Origin: Thioflexithrix psekupsensis
GTDB taxonomy: Bacteria > Pseudomonadota > Gammaproteobacteria > Beggiatoales > Beggiatoaceae
NCBI RefSeq assembly: GCF_002149925.1
Contig: NZ_MSLT01000012.1
Coordinates: forward strand, 124,001 to 188,000
Reading direction: 5' to 3'
Length of the DNA: 64,000 nt
The position numbers and the translations under genes are program-made. The first letter of the stretch is position 1. The number at the start of each line of letters is the position of its first letter. Below the pieces are notes generated by a model. That model saw only the letters and a program-made list of their open reading frames with translations. It ran no database searches and was not told the origin of the DNA. Below, in pieces: positions 56,620 through 64,000 of this stretch.

Positions 56620-59600
56620 ATGCCTACTATTTTTGACAATATTGAACAGAAATTTTTACCTGCATTGCAAAAAAGTTTGCAAGTGGCTTATCGTGCCGAT
56701 TTTTGTATTGGTTATTTTAGTGTAAAAGGTTGGAAAAATATAGCAAATGATCTGGATCATTTTCAAGGGGGAGAAAATCATTGTTGTCGTGTTTTAATTG
56801 GCATGGCACAAACTTATCATGATTGGAAAGTGGATTTTGATTTGGTAGAGGAAGAAATTCCTGATTCAAAAACAATGCGCGCCTTAGAATTAAAAACGGC
56901 TGAAGAGTTCCGTTTACAATTGGTGCGGATGCTGCCAACAAATCATATTGAGCGGGAATTAAAGCAGTTATTGCAGCAGTTAAAATCAGCTAAAGTCAAA
57001 ATTAGATTATATTTACGACATCCCTTACATGCCAAGTTATACTTAACCTATAGAAACGATGATTTTAATCCGCTAATTAGTTATTTAGGCAGTAGCAATT
57101 TAACTTTATCGGGTTTATCCAATCAAGGGGAGTTAAATGTAAATGTAGAAACAAAGGAAGCAGGGGAAAAATTAACAGATTGGTTTAATGCCCGCTGGAA
57201 TGATAATAAAACAGTGGATATATCAGACGCATTAATTCACGCCATCGAACAAAGTTGGGTGGAACAGACGGTGACACCTTACGAGGTTTATTTAAAAATC
57301 GCTTATCATCTTTCTGCGGATGCACGAATGGGAATGAAAGAATTTTTTATTCCGCGACAATTTCGGAAAAAATTATTTACTTATCAAGAAAATGCGATTC
57401 AATTGGCAGCGCGTCATTTAGAAAAACGTAATGGCGTGTTATTAGCTGATGTGGTCGGTTTGGGAAAAACATTAATGGCAACGGTATTGGCAAAAATCTT
57501 TGAAGAAATTCATCGCTTAGAAACATTAATTATTTGCCCTAAAAATTTGGTCACCATGTGGAGTCATTATTGCGATCAGTATTTAAAAATGGTGCGGGTA
57601 CTTTCTATCAGTCAAGTAGAGAAAGAATTACCCGAATTAAAGCGTTATCATTTGGTGATTATTGATGAAAGTCATCATTTACGTCATCAAGAAGGCAAAC
57701 GTTATAAAGCCATTCGCAGTTATTTGGTTAAAAATGAAAGCAAAGTTATTTTATTATCGGCAACGCCTTATAATAAAGATTATTCTGATTTAGTGGGACA
57801 ATTGGGTTTATTTATTGATATGGAAGATCATTTAGAGATTAAACCCAGAAAATTACTCGCTAATCCGACTAAAGAGGAACGTGATTTATTGCGTCATTGC
57901 AGTGAATATTCGTTAAAGGCTTTTGCCATCAGTCAACATCCTGAAGATTGGCGCGATTTAATGCGGCTTTATATGGTGCGCCGTACCCGTAGTTTTATTC
58001 AGAAAAATTACAGTGAATTTGATGTCGAAAAACAGCGTTATTATTTATTATTAGAGGATAATAATAAAAGTTTTTTTCCAAAACGTCAACCTAAAACATT
58101 GCGTTTTCCTGTGATAAAAAATACGGTTTATGCACGGTTAATTAATGAGGACACTATTGAGTTATTAAATAATCTGCATTTACCGCGTTATGGTTTGGGG
58201 AGTTACGTCACGCCCACAGTGGATTTAAGCAAAGAAGAACAGCAAATTATTAGCGATTTAAGACGCAGTGGACGGCGTTTAATGGGGTTTTATCGGATTA
58301 ATTTATTTAAGCGTTTAGAAAGCAGTGAGAAAGCCTTTTTTTATTCGTTAAAACGGCATCTGTTGCGTAATTTGGTCATGCTTTATGCTTTAGAAAATGA
58401 TTTGTCTGTTCCTCTCGGCACCGAACTTATCGAAATTAATCGTGTTTTAAGTACATTAGAACAAAAAGATAAAGATGAATTTCAATCTAATTTGGCTTCT
58501 GATAGCGAATTATTAGACACTTCCATATCGTTGGATCATTTACGTCGCCATGCCAAAGAATTATATGAGTTAGCGCGCTCTGGACAAGGTCAATTTCGTT
58601 GGTTATCAGCGCGTCAATTTTCACCATTGTTAATAACGCATTTACAAGATGATGTTAATGTGTTGTTTTCTTTATTCAAGGAGTTTTCACAATTTACTCC
58701 AGCGCAAGACAGTAAATTGCAAGTATTAGCGCATTTAATTCAACAGGTTCATCCTACGGAAAAAATTTTAATCTTTACTCAATTTGCAGATACCGCTATT
58801 TATTTAGAACAATCTTTATTGGCACAAGGTATTGTTGAATTAGCCGCAGTGACAGGACAAAGCGAATCTCCCAGTGAATTTGCGATGCGATTTAGTCCAA
58901 AGAGTTATGAGAAAATTCCTGATGCTGTCGCGCAATTAACTCCATTACGCATTTTAATTACGACCGATGTTTTATCAGAAGGGCAAAATTTGCAAGATGC
59001 GGCGATTGTGGTGAATTATGATTTACCATGGGCAATTATTCGTTTAATTCAGCGCGTGGGGCGTGTGGATCGAATTGGACAACAAGCTGATACGATTTTA
59101 TGTTATTCCTTTTTACCTGATGATGGCGTGGAAAAATTAATTCGTTTGCGACAACGTTTAAAACAGCGTTTGCAGCAAAATGCAGAAGTGATTGGAACGG
59201 ATGAGGCTTTTTTTGAAGATGATATGAATAAAACAGTTTTATTGGACTTATATCATGAGAAATCTAACGTATTAGAACATGAAAAAGAACAGGAAATTGA
59301 TTTAGTTTCTGAGGCGCATAATATTTGGTCAAAAGCGATTAAGGAAAATCCATCATTAGAAAAAAGAATTATGAATTTACCTAATCATATTTATGCCAAT
59401 AAAGCGGCTGAACAAACAGGCACTATTGTCTATTTCAGTATGCCCAATGGCAGCGATATGGTGGCCTTAATTGATGCTCAAGAGCAGATAATCACTGATT
59501 CGCCAGAAGCGATATTGCAAGCGGCTTTTTGCACGCCTGATACGCCCGCATTGCCGCGAGATTCTGATCATTTTGAACGGATAAAAGTATTGGCTAAATT

Positions 59601-59922
59601 GTCGCTAGATGACGCGCAATCATTCTCAGGTTTTCATTTTAAGAGATCGGTTAAAGGACAAGTTTATCGTCGTTTAAGTGATTTTAGAGGTGGCTTATTA
59701 TTGTATCCGAATATGTCACAGGCTTTAGAATTGTTATTAAAATATCCTTTGTGTATTGATGCTTTAGAGTTATTGCGTGTTAAATTAAAGCAGAATTGCA
59801 GTGATGAATCTTTGTTAGAATCGGTGATGTCACTTTTTCAAGAAAAACGTTTATGTGTGGTGCATGAGAATGCAGAAAGTAATGAATTTAGAGTGATTTG
59901 TAGCTTGGGATTGCGGGCTTAA
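56620..59922 (+). CDS. PLD-nuclease-like SNF2 helicase (defence-associated)
   Basis: A 1,100-residue protein. The N-terminal domain (about 1-200) is phospholipase-D-like, with HAKLYLTYRND and SYLGSSNLTLSG near 140-165 forming an HxK(x)n half-site. A SNF2/DEAD helicase core follows: Walker A DVVGLGKTLMAT (near 280), DESH box (near 349), LLSATPYN, and helicase C motifs ITTDVLSEGQNLQ and IIRLIQRVGRVDRIGQ (near 785-825). The C-terminal 250 residues have no known motif. PLD-helicase fusions of this kind are found in restriction and DISARM-like defence loci. Its stop overlaps the end of a convergent DUF488 gene by 4 bp. Confidence 0.85.
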   Translation: MPTIFDNIEQKFLPALQKSLQVAYRADFCIGYFSVKGWKNIANDLDHFQGGENHCCRVLIGMAQTYHDWKVDFDLVEEEIPDSKTMRALELKTAEEFRLQLVRMLPTNHIERELKQLLQQLKSAKVKIRLYLRHPLHAKLYLTYRNDDFNPLISYLGSSNLTLSGLSNQGELNVNVETKEAGEKLTDWFNARWNDNKTVDISDALIHAIEQSWVEQTVTPYEVYLKIAYHLSADARMGMKEFFIPRQFRKKLFTYQENAIQLAARHLEKRNGVLLADVVGLGKTLMATVLAKIFEEIHRLETLIICPKNLVTMWSHYCDQYLKMVRVLSISQVEKELPELKRYHLVIIDESHHLRHQEGKRYKAIRSYLVKNESKVILLSATPYNKDYSDLVGQLGLFIDMEDHLEIKPRKLLANPTKEERDLLRHCSEYSLKAFAISQHPEDWRDLMRLYMVRRTRSFIQKNYSEFDVEKQRYYLLLEDNNKSFFPKRQPKTLRFPVIKNTVYARLINEDTIELLNNLHLPRYGLGSYVTPTVDLSKEEQQIISDLRRSGRRLMGFYRINLFKRLESSEKAFFYSLKRHLLRNLVMLYALENDLSVPLGTELIEINRVLSTLEQKDKDEFQSNLASDSELLDTSISLDHLRRHAKELYELARSGQGQFRWLSARQFSPLLITHLQDDVNVLFSLFKEFSQFTPAQDSKLQVLAHLIQQVHPTEKILIFTQFADTAIYLEQSLLAQGIVELAAVTGQSESPSEFAMRFSPKSYEKIPDAVAQLTPLRILITTDVLSEGQNLQDAAIVVNYDLPWAIIRLIQRVGRVDRIGQQADTILCYSFLPDDGVEKLIRLRQRLKQRLQQNAEVIGTDEAFFEDDMNKTVLLDLYHEKSNVLEHEKEQEIDLVSEAHNIWSKAIKENPSLEKRIMNLPNHIYANKAAEQTGTIVYFSMPNGSDMVALIDAQEQIITDSPEAILQAAFCTPDTPALPRDSDHFERIKVLAKLSLDDAQSFSGFHFKRSVKGQVYRRLSDFRGGLLLYPNMSQALELLLKYPLCIDALELLRVKLKQNCSDESLLESVMSLFQEKRLCVVHENAESNEFRVICSLGLRA

Positions 59923-60350
59923 AGATGTTGAATTTCTACTTGTTCCCATTTTGCATAAAGATATTCCGCCACTAATCTGCGATGACAAAATTCAGGCGTT
60001 TCTTCACTGCATAATAAACAGGAGTTATTTATTATTTTTGGGTCTAAAGTTTCAATTTGGCGAGAAGTCATTAAGTTTATGAATTGCTCTTCATATAATT
60101 TCCAATTTTTTGTATTTTTATAAGTTTCTAATATGATTTTAGTGGGTGCGAGATTGGGAAGATGCAAATAGTCAATATTGCAAATTTCTTGCAAGAAAAA
60201 TTTTAAATCTTCTTTTTTGGTAAATCCTGCAAGTTGTGATGTGTTATTTAAACGGGCATCAATAACGCATTTTACGCCCGCTTTTTTAAGATTTAAAAAA
60301 AACTGTTTGGCTGTTTTTTTAGTAAATCCAATAGTGAATATTTTAATCAT
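59919..60350 (-). CDS. DUF488-family protein (downstream copy)
   Basis: A 143-residue protein. DUF488 features: an N-terminal FTIGFTKKTAKQFF, CVIDARLNNTSQLAGF, and the C-terminal LLCSEETPEFCHRRLVAEYL, with conserved Cys, Glu and His-Arg. In the family this CxE..CHR motif looks like a metal or catalytic site, but the biochemical function is not established to my knowledge. The start overlaps the stop of the other DUF488 gene (ATGA at 60347-60350), and its 3' end overlaps the helicase gene. Base composition is lower in GC than the surroundings. Confidence 0.82.
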   Translation of the reverse strand: MIKIFTIGFTKKTAKQFFLNLKKAGVKCVIDARLNNTSQLAGFTKKEDLKFFLQEICNIDYLHLPNLAPTKIILETYKNTKNWKLYEEQFINLMTSRQIETLDPKIINNSCLLCSEETPEFCHRRLVAEYLYAKWEQVEIQHL

Positions 60351-60949
60351 GCTGCAACTTCTTTCATGGTGTTGTCAGCATAAGCAATTCGTTCTGCTTG
60401 AATTTCATAGGCTTTATTAAGTAATTGTTCTCGTGTATTGAACATATCAGATTCAGGTAATTTGCATAAATGTAAAAGACGATCTTCCATGTTATTCTGC
60501 GTTTCGGTTGAACCATCAGCATGGATATGTTTCACCAAAATATTTTCATTGTGAAGCTGGCGAGCAACTAAGATGGCACGATGGCACTCAATAGGGTCTT
60601 TTTCAGCACATAATAACGCTATAGAATAGCTTTTCATTCCTTTTTTGAGTCTTTCTAATCCTTGAATAAATTGTGACTGTTGTGCTAATTTGGAAAACTG
60701 TAATTTACCATGTTGATAACAAGAAATATCGCTTGAACGCGCCCCCAATTCTTTACCTAAGAAAACATAAGATATATCCGCTTGCAAAAGGAATGTTTTT
60801 AGTGATTCCATATTGTATTGTGACGCATAACGGCTGTAAGGCTGAGAACGCACATCAGCAATTGCAGTAATCGCATTTATTTTTAATAAATCAATAAATG
60901 CAGTAATATCATGGTTAGAATGACCTATGCTATAGAGTATATTGTTCAT
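60347..60949 (-). CDS. DUF488-family protein (upstream copy)
   Basis: A 200-residue protein: YSIGHSNHDITAFIDLLK, IADVRSQPYSRYASQYN, and LLCAEKDPIECHRAILVARQL, the same signature as its neighbour. It also has a C-terminal helical extension of about 45 residues ending in NTMKEVAA. It is the middle gene of a three-gene minus-strand operon (dual-OB, DUF488, DUF488) with a 23-bp gap upstream and a 4-bp overlap downstream. The two copies differ a lot outside the motifs, so they may form a heterodimer. The operon sits between the helicase and methyltransferase genes. Confidence 0.85.
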   Translation of the reverse strand: MNNILYSIGHSNHDITAFIDLLKINAITAIADVRSQPYSRYASQYNMESLKTFLLQADISYVFLGKELGARSSDISCYQHGKLQFSKLAQQSQFIQGLERLKKGMKSYSIALLCAEKDPIECHRAILVARQLHNENILVKHIHADGSTETQNNMEDRLLHLCKLPESDMFNTREQLLNKAYEIQAERIAYADNTMKEVAA

Positions 60950-60972
60950 TATAAATACCTTATTATTTAGGG

Positions 60973-61626
60973 TTAAAAAATATATATTCCGTTTATTTGA
61001 ATCCAGTAAAAATCATTGTAAATTCTGCCTAAACCCACTCTTAAATAAATTTCTTTGTCTGTCAGGGCGGCATTAAATTCTTCACAATTATTGATGTCTC
61101 GCGTAAAATAATAATCCACTATTGGAAGAAAAGGATAGTTTATTCCTGTTGAATCTGTCAAATGTAATTTATATTTTTCTTCATAATCACTTTTGATAAT
61201 TTTAATTTTTATGGGTTTAATAGTGATAATTGACTTGTCTAAATCGGGGTGCGGTGCAATTTTTTTTGCTTCTTTTTGTTCATTGGGCAATTTTTCCATA
61301 TTAAATCCGCTAATAATATTTTTAGATAAGGATTTATCTAGCAGTTGTTTAAACTGAATGGCTGACAAAGTACCTTGAATTTTTAAGGTATCTAGCCGAT
61401 AATTTTCGTCCTCTAAATGAGGCTTTTGGCGATTAGAAACAGGTAGAAATTCACCCGATAAAATAACACGTGGCTTTATGCCGTGTTCTTTACAAAAATC
61501 TTGTGTTAAATAAGGCAAAGGTCTAACACATTCACCTGTAATAACGTCAATTCCCGCGAGACAAATTGCGGGATTGTCGCGTTTAAATTTTGTAAGATCA
61601 GTAATGATAATAGATCGCTTTGGCAT
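60973..61626 (-). CDS. Dual OB domain-containing protein
   Basis: A 217-residue protein starting MPKRSIIITDLTKFKRDN; an AGGAGGAAT ribosome site precedes the ATG. The first part (AGIDVITGECVRPLPYL) and the C-terminus (REIYLRVGLGR-like, then FYWIQINGIYIF) match what I recall as the dual-OB family, small proteins often found next to DUF488 genes. No catalytic residues are evident; an OB fold would bind nucleic acid or a nucleotide. It is the first gene of the DUF488 operon and is divergent from the DNA methyltransferase at 61722, sharing a 95-bp promoter region that contains a G-quadruplex motif. Confidence 0.65.
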   Translation of the reverse strand: MPKRSIIITDLTKFKRDNPAICLAGIDVITGECVRPLPYLTQDFCKEHGIKPRVILSGEFLPVSNRQKPHLEDENYRLDTLKIQGTLSAIQFKQLLDKSLSKNIISGFNMEKLPNEQKEAKKIAPHPDLDKSIITIKPIKIKIIKSDYEEKYKLHLTDSTGINYPFLPIVDYYFTRDINNCEEFNAALTDKEIYLRVGLGRIYNDFYWIQINGIYIF

Positions 61627-61690
61627 AAAATTCCTCCTGTTAAATACGATATGTTTTTTGAATTATAAATGCTCAAGTGCTATTATAACA

Positions 61691-61715
61691 CCCACCCCAA
61701 CCCCCATTAAACCCC
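61691..61715 (-). other. G-quadruplex motif in a divergent promoter region
   Basis: On the minus strand four G-tracts read GGGG-TTTAAT-GGGGG-TT-GGGG-T-GGG, fitting the canonical G4 rule with loops of 6, 2 and 1. It ends only 6 bp before the methyltransferase start, on the template strand of that gene. It is unusual in this AT-rich sequence. Confidence 0.55.
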
Positions 61716-61721
61716 ACCACC

Positions 61722-64000
61722 ATGCCACACATGTTAAATTTATCTGCTTTACGCGATGCCATTCAGTCTTTTAATTTTCAGTTATTGTTCGATGAATTAG
61801 GCTGGAATCGGGCTGAGAAAAAAAGACCGTTTTCTTTGTCGCTTGATGAATCTGATTTTTTGTGTCAGGCGATTGCGGAATTAGGACGGGTTCAGGTTTT
61901 TGTTATTCAGGCAAAAAATAATGCGTTTCCTCACGCTAAACAACGCGCCCAAATTGCACGGCAAATTACGGAATTTTATAGCGCGGAAAATGTGTTAATT
62001 TTTACGGATAAAAAAACTAAAGCTGTCTTTTTTTGGTTGAAACAAACAGAGAAAAATCCCGCACCACGTGAACATGTTTATTTTTGCGGCCAATCTGGCG
62101 ATGCTTTAATGAGTAAATTGGCTTCGCTTTGGGTCGATTATTCAGAGTTAAATCATGAGGGTGATTTGTCTTTATTAGAAGTTTTAAAACGACTTAAAAA
62201 GGCTTTGGATATTGAACCCGTTACTAAAAAATTCTATGCCGAATTCGCTAATTTATTAGATGAATTTGTGGCGCATATTCACGGCATTCCTCATGAACAT
62301 GATAAACGTTGGTATGCGTCGGTTTTGGTGAATCGCATTATGTTTATTTGGTTTTTGCAGAAAAAAGGCTTTTTAGACCATGGTAATCGTGATTATTTAC
62401 CCTGTTATTTAAATTTGTTTCAAGAAAAACAAACTGATATTTTTTATCCTCAATTCCTACGAATTTTGTTTTTTGAAGGCTTCGCTAAACCCGCCGCAGA
62501 ACGCTCCGAAAAAGCCGCATGTTTGGGGCATATTCCTTATTTGAATGGCGGATTGTTTTTAGAGCATGTTTTAGAAGTGCGTTATCGAGATACGTTAATA
62601 ATTCCTGATCAGGCTTTTTTACGGTTGTTTAAATTGTTTGATAATTATTCGTGGAGTTTAGATGATTCGCCGACGGGAAATGATAATGAAATTAATCCTG
62701 ATGTCTTAGGTTATATTTTTGAGAAATATATTAATCAAAAAGCCTTCGGTGCTTATTATACGCGACGAGAAATCACTGAATATTTGTCTCAACAAACGAT
62801 TCACCGTTTAATTTTAAATCGGCTTAATTCACCTGAAATTCCTGATGTGTGTGAGGCGATTGCTTTTGATGGAATAGATGAATTATTGACGCATCTTGAT
62901 GGTTCTTTAAAAAATCGCTTATTGTCTCAAGTATTGCCTACGTTAAAATTACTCGATCCCGCGTGCGGATCGGGCGCGTTTTTGGTCGCGGCAATGAAAA
63001 CTTTAGTGGATATTTATCAAGCCGCTTATGCCACGCATCTTTCTACACATGAATTGTACGAAATTAAAAAGCAAATTATTACGCATAATTTATTCGGTGT
63101 GGATATTATGGATGAAGCCACCGAAATCGCTAAATTACGCTTGTTTTTGGCCTTGGTTGCGTCGGTGGAAAAAGCAGATGATTTAGAGCCTTTGCCTAAT
63201 GTGGATTTTAATATTATGGCGGGGCATTCTTTAATCGGTTTACTTTCGGTGGATGGTAAAGAATTTGATCAGTTTTCTTTGCTTGAAAAAGATAAAGTAT
63301 TGTCTTATTCGCAATTATTAACTGAAAAAAATCGCATGATTGCTTTATATCGAGAAGCAACTTTGTTTAGTAAAGATTTACGGCAATTACGCGAATCAAT
63401 TGAACAAGCCAGAGAAAAAGCGCAATTGGTGTTAAATCAGTTATTGTTAAATGAGTTTAATGCTTTAAAAATTAAATTTGAACAAGCCACTTGGGATGAG
63501 GCGAAAAATAAGGAAGGTAAGCCCATAAAAAGAATATTAACTCTTGCAGATATTGAGCGGTTACGGCCATTTCATTGGGGCTATGAATTTAGCGAGGTTT
63601 TTGCACAAGGCGGCTTTGATGCCATTATCGCTAATCCGCCTTGGGATACTTTTAAGCCGAATGGTAAGGAATTTTTTAGTTCTCATGCAGAATCGATTAG
63701 TAAAAATAAAATGTCTATTAAGGATTTTGAGAAAGAACAAAGCAAATTGTTACAAGATTCCGCGCTTAAAAAAGCATGGTTGGATTATTTAAGTCAATTT
63801 CCATATATCAGTGAGTTTTTACGCAAAACATCACAATTTAAGTTTCAATCCGCGCTCGTTAATGGAAAGAAAACAGGCAGTGATTTGAATTTGTATAAAT
63901 TATTTGTTGAGCAAAGTTTTAATTTATTGCAAAAAGGCGGCGTGTGCGGAATTGTGATTCCCAGTGGAATTTATACCGATTTAGGCGCGACAGGTTTACG
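61722..64000 (+). CDS. Eco57I-type DNA adenine methyltransferase / type IIG-like restriction enzyme, C-terminus beyond the window
   Basis: The frame is open from ATG 61722 (an alternative is ATG 61731) to the window edge, at least 759 codons. An N-terminal domain (about 1-130: VQVFVIQAKNN, AQIARQITEFY, NVLIFTDKKTKAVFFW) precedes a helical linker. The N6-adenine methylase core follows: FGAYYTRREITEYLS, motif I LLDPACGSGAFL (near 410), LFGVDIMDEATEIAKLRL, and motif IV IIANPPWD (near 640). The target-recognition part is missing. Such enzymes modify and often cut DNA; together with the upstream PLD-helicase this suggests a split restriction or DISARM/ISP-like system. No ribosome site is visible; the start is preceded by a C-rich tract. 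Confidence 0.88.
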   Translation, partial: MPHMLNLSALRDAIQSFNFQLLFDELGWNRAEKKRPFSLSLDESDFLCQAIAELGRVQVFVIQAKNNAFPHAKQRAQIARQITEFYSAENVLIFTDKKTKAVFFWLKQTEKNPAPREHVYFCGQSGDALMSKLASLWVDYSELNHEGDLSLLEVLKRLKKALDIEPVTKKFYAEFANLLDEFVAHIHGIPHEHDKRWYASVLVNRIMFIWFLQKKGFLDHGNRDYLPCYLNLFQEKQTDIFYPQFLRILFFEGFAKPAAERSEKAACLGHIPYLNGGLFLEHVLEVRYRDTLIIPDQAFLRLFKLFDNYSWSLDDSPTGNDNEINPDVLGYIFEKYINQKAFGAYYTRREITEYLSQQTIHRLILNRLNSPEIPDVCEAIAFDGIDELLTHLDGSLKNRLLSQVLPTLKLLDPACGSGAFLVAAMKTLVDIYQAAYATHLSTHELYEIKKQIITHNLFGVDIMDEATEIAKLRLFLALVASVEKADDLEPLPNVDFNIMAGHSLIGLLSVDGKEFDQFSLLEKDKVLSYSQLLTEKNRMIALYREATLFSKDLRQLRESIEQAREKAQLVLNQLLLNEFNALKIKFEQATWDEAKNKEGKPIKRILTLADIERLRPFHWGYEFSEVFAQGGFDAIIANPPWDTFKPNGKEFFSSHAESISKNKMSIKDFEKEQSKLLQDSALKKAWLDYLSQFPYISEFLRKTSQFKFQSALVNGKKTGSDLNLYKLFVEQSFNLLQKGGVCGIVIPSGIYTDLGATGL

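Overview
The window looks like chromosome of a Gram-negative gammaproteobacterium. It has outer-membrane proteins (TonB receptor, porin, Lol-type lipoproteins), kdsB, lnt, rdgC, fimV and prmB. The sequence is AT-rich, apart from one clearly GC-richer gene. Phasin, acetyl-CoA synthetase, a hydrogenase maturation protease, many multidomain signalling proteins and pentapeptide/Ig-repeat proteins together suggest a filamentous sulfur-oxidiser-like lineage (Thiotrichales/Beggiatoaceae). That placement is inference from gene content and base composition, not from a marker gene.

Layout. 1-2.6 kb: end of a conserved protein, a methyltransferase with a regulatory domain, and an orphan HyaD/HupD-type protease. 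2.6-10.7 kb: a SpoIIE-type phosphatase, a TonB receptor broken by a single in-frame TGA, a membrane protein, a REC-REC-degenerate GGDEF protein, a pentapeptide-repeat protein and a lipoprotein. 11-19 kb: a signalling operon made of a YfiR-like periplasmic protein, a 1,823-residue hybrid kinase with three receivers, four HPt domains and a cyclase domain, and a second hybrid kinase with no HPt. 19-21.5 kb: a nuclease-like protein, two tandem paralogues and tRNA-Leu(CAA). 21.8-27.6 kb: an FG-GAP surface protein, FimV and a porin. 28-35 kb: thiE, arsS, prmB, two membrane/glycine-zipper genes (one frameshifted), kdsB and lnt.

35-45 kb: a foreign-looking tannase-type lipoprotein with strong terminators, a YbbA/YbbP-type ABC transporter, a rhodanese, and an operon pairing an oligopeptide-binding protein with a PqqD-M50-HlyD fusion. 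45.6-56.5 kb: acs, phasin, a roadblock/LC7 protein, rdgC, a 1,585-residue Ig-repeat lipoprotein and a succinate-semialdehyde dehydrogenase. 56.6-64 kb: a probable defence island. It holds a PLD-SNF2 helicase, a low-GC divergent operon of two DUF488 proteins and a dual-OB protein, and an Eco57I-type DNA methyltransferase that runs off the end.

Two long inverted-repeat elements of one family (9.1 and 35.0 kb), with a possible short relative at 41.5 kb, lie between genes. The most unusual items are the four-HPt/cyclase kinase operon, the peptide-binding/M50-HlyD pair, the defence island with its interposed DUF488/dual-OB operon, and the two broken genes.
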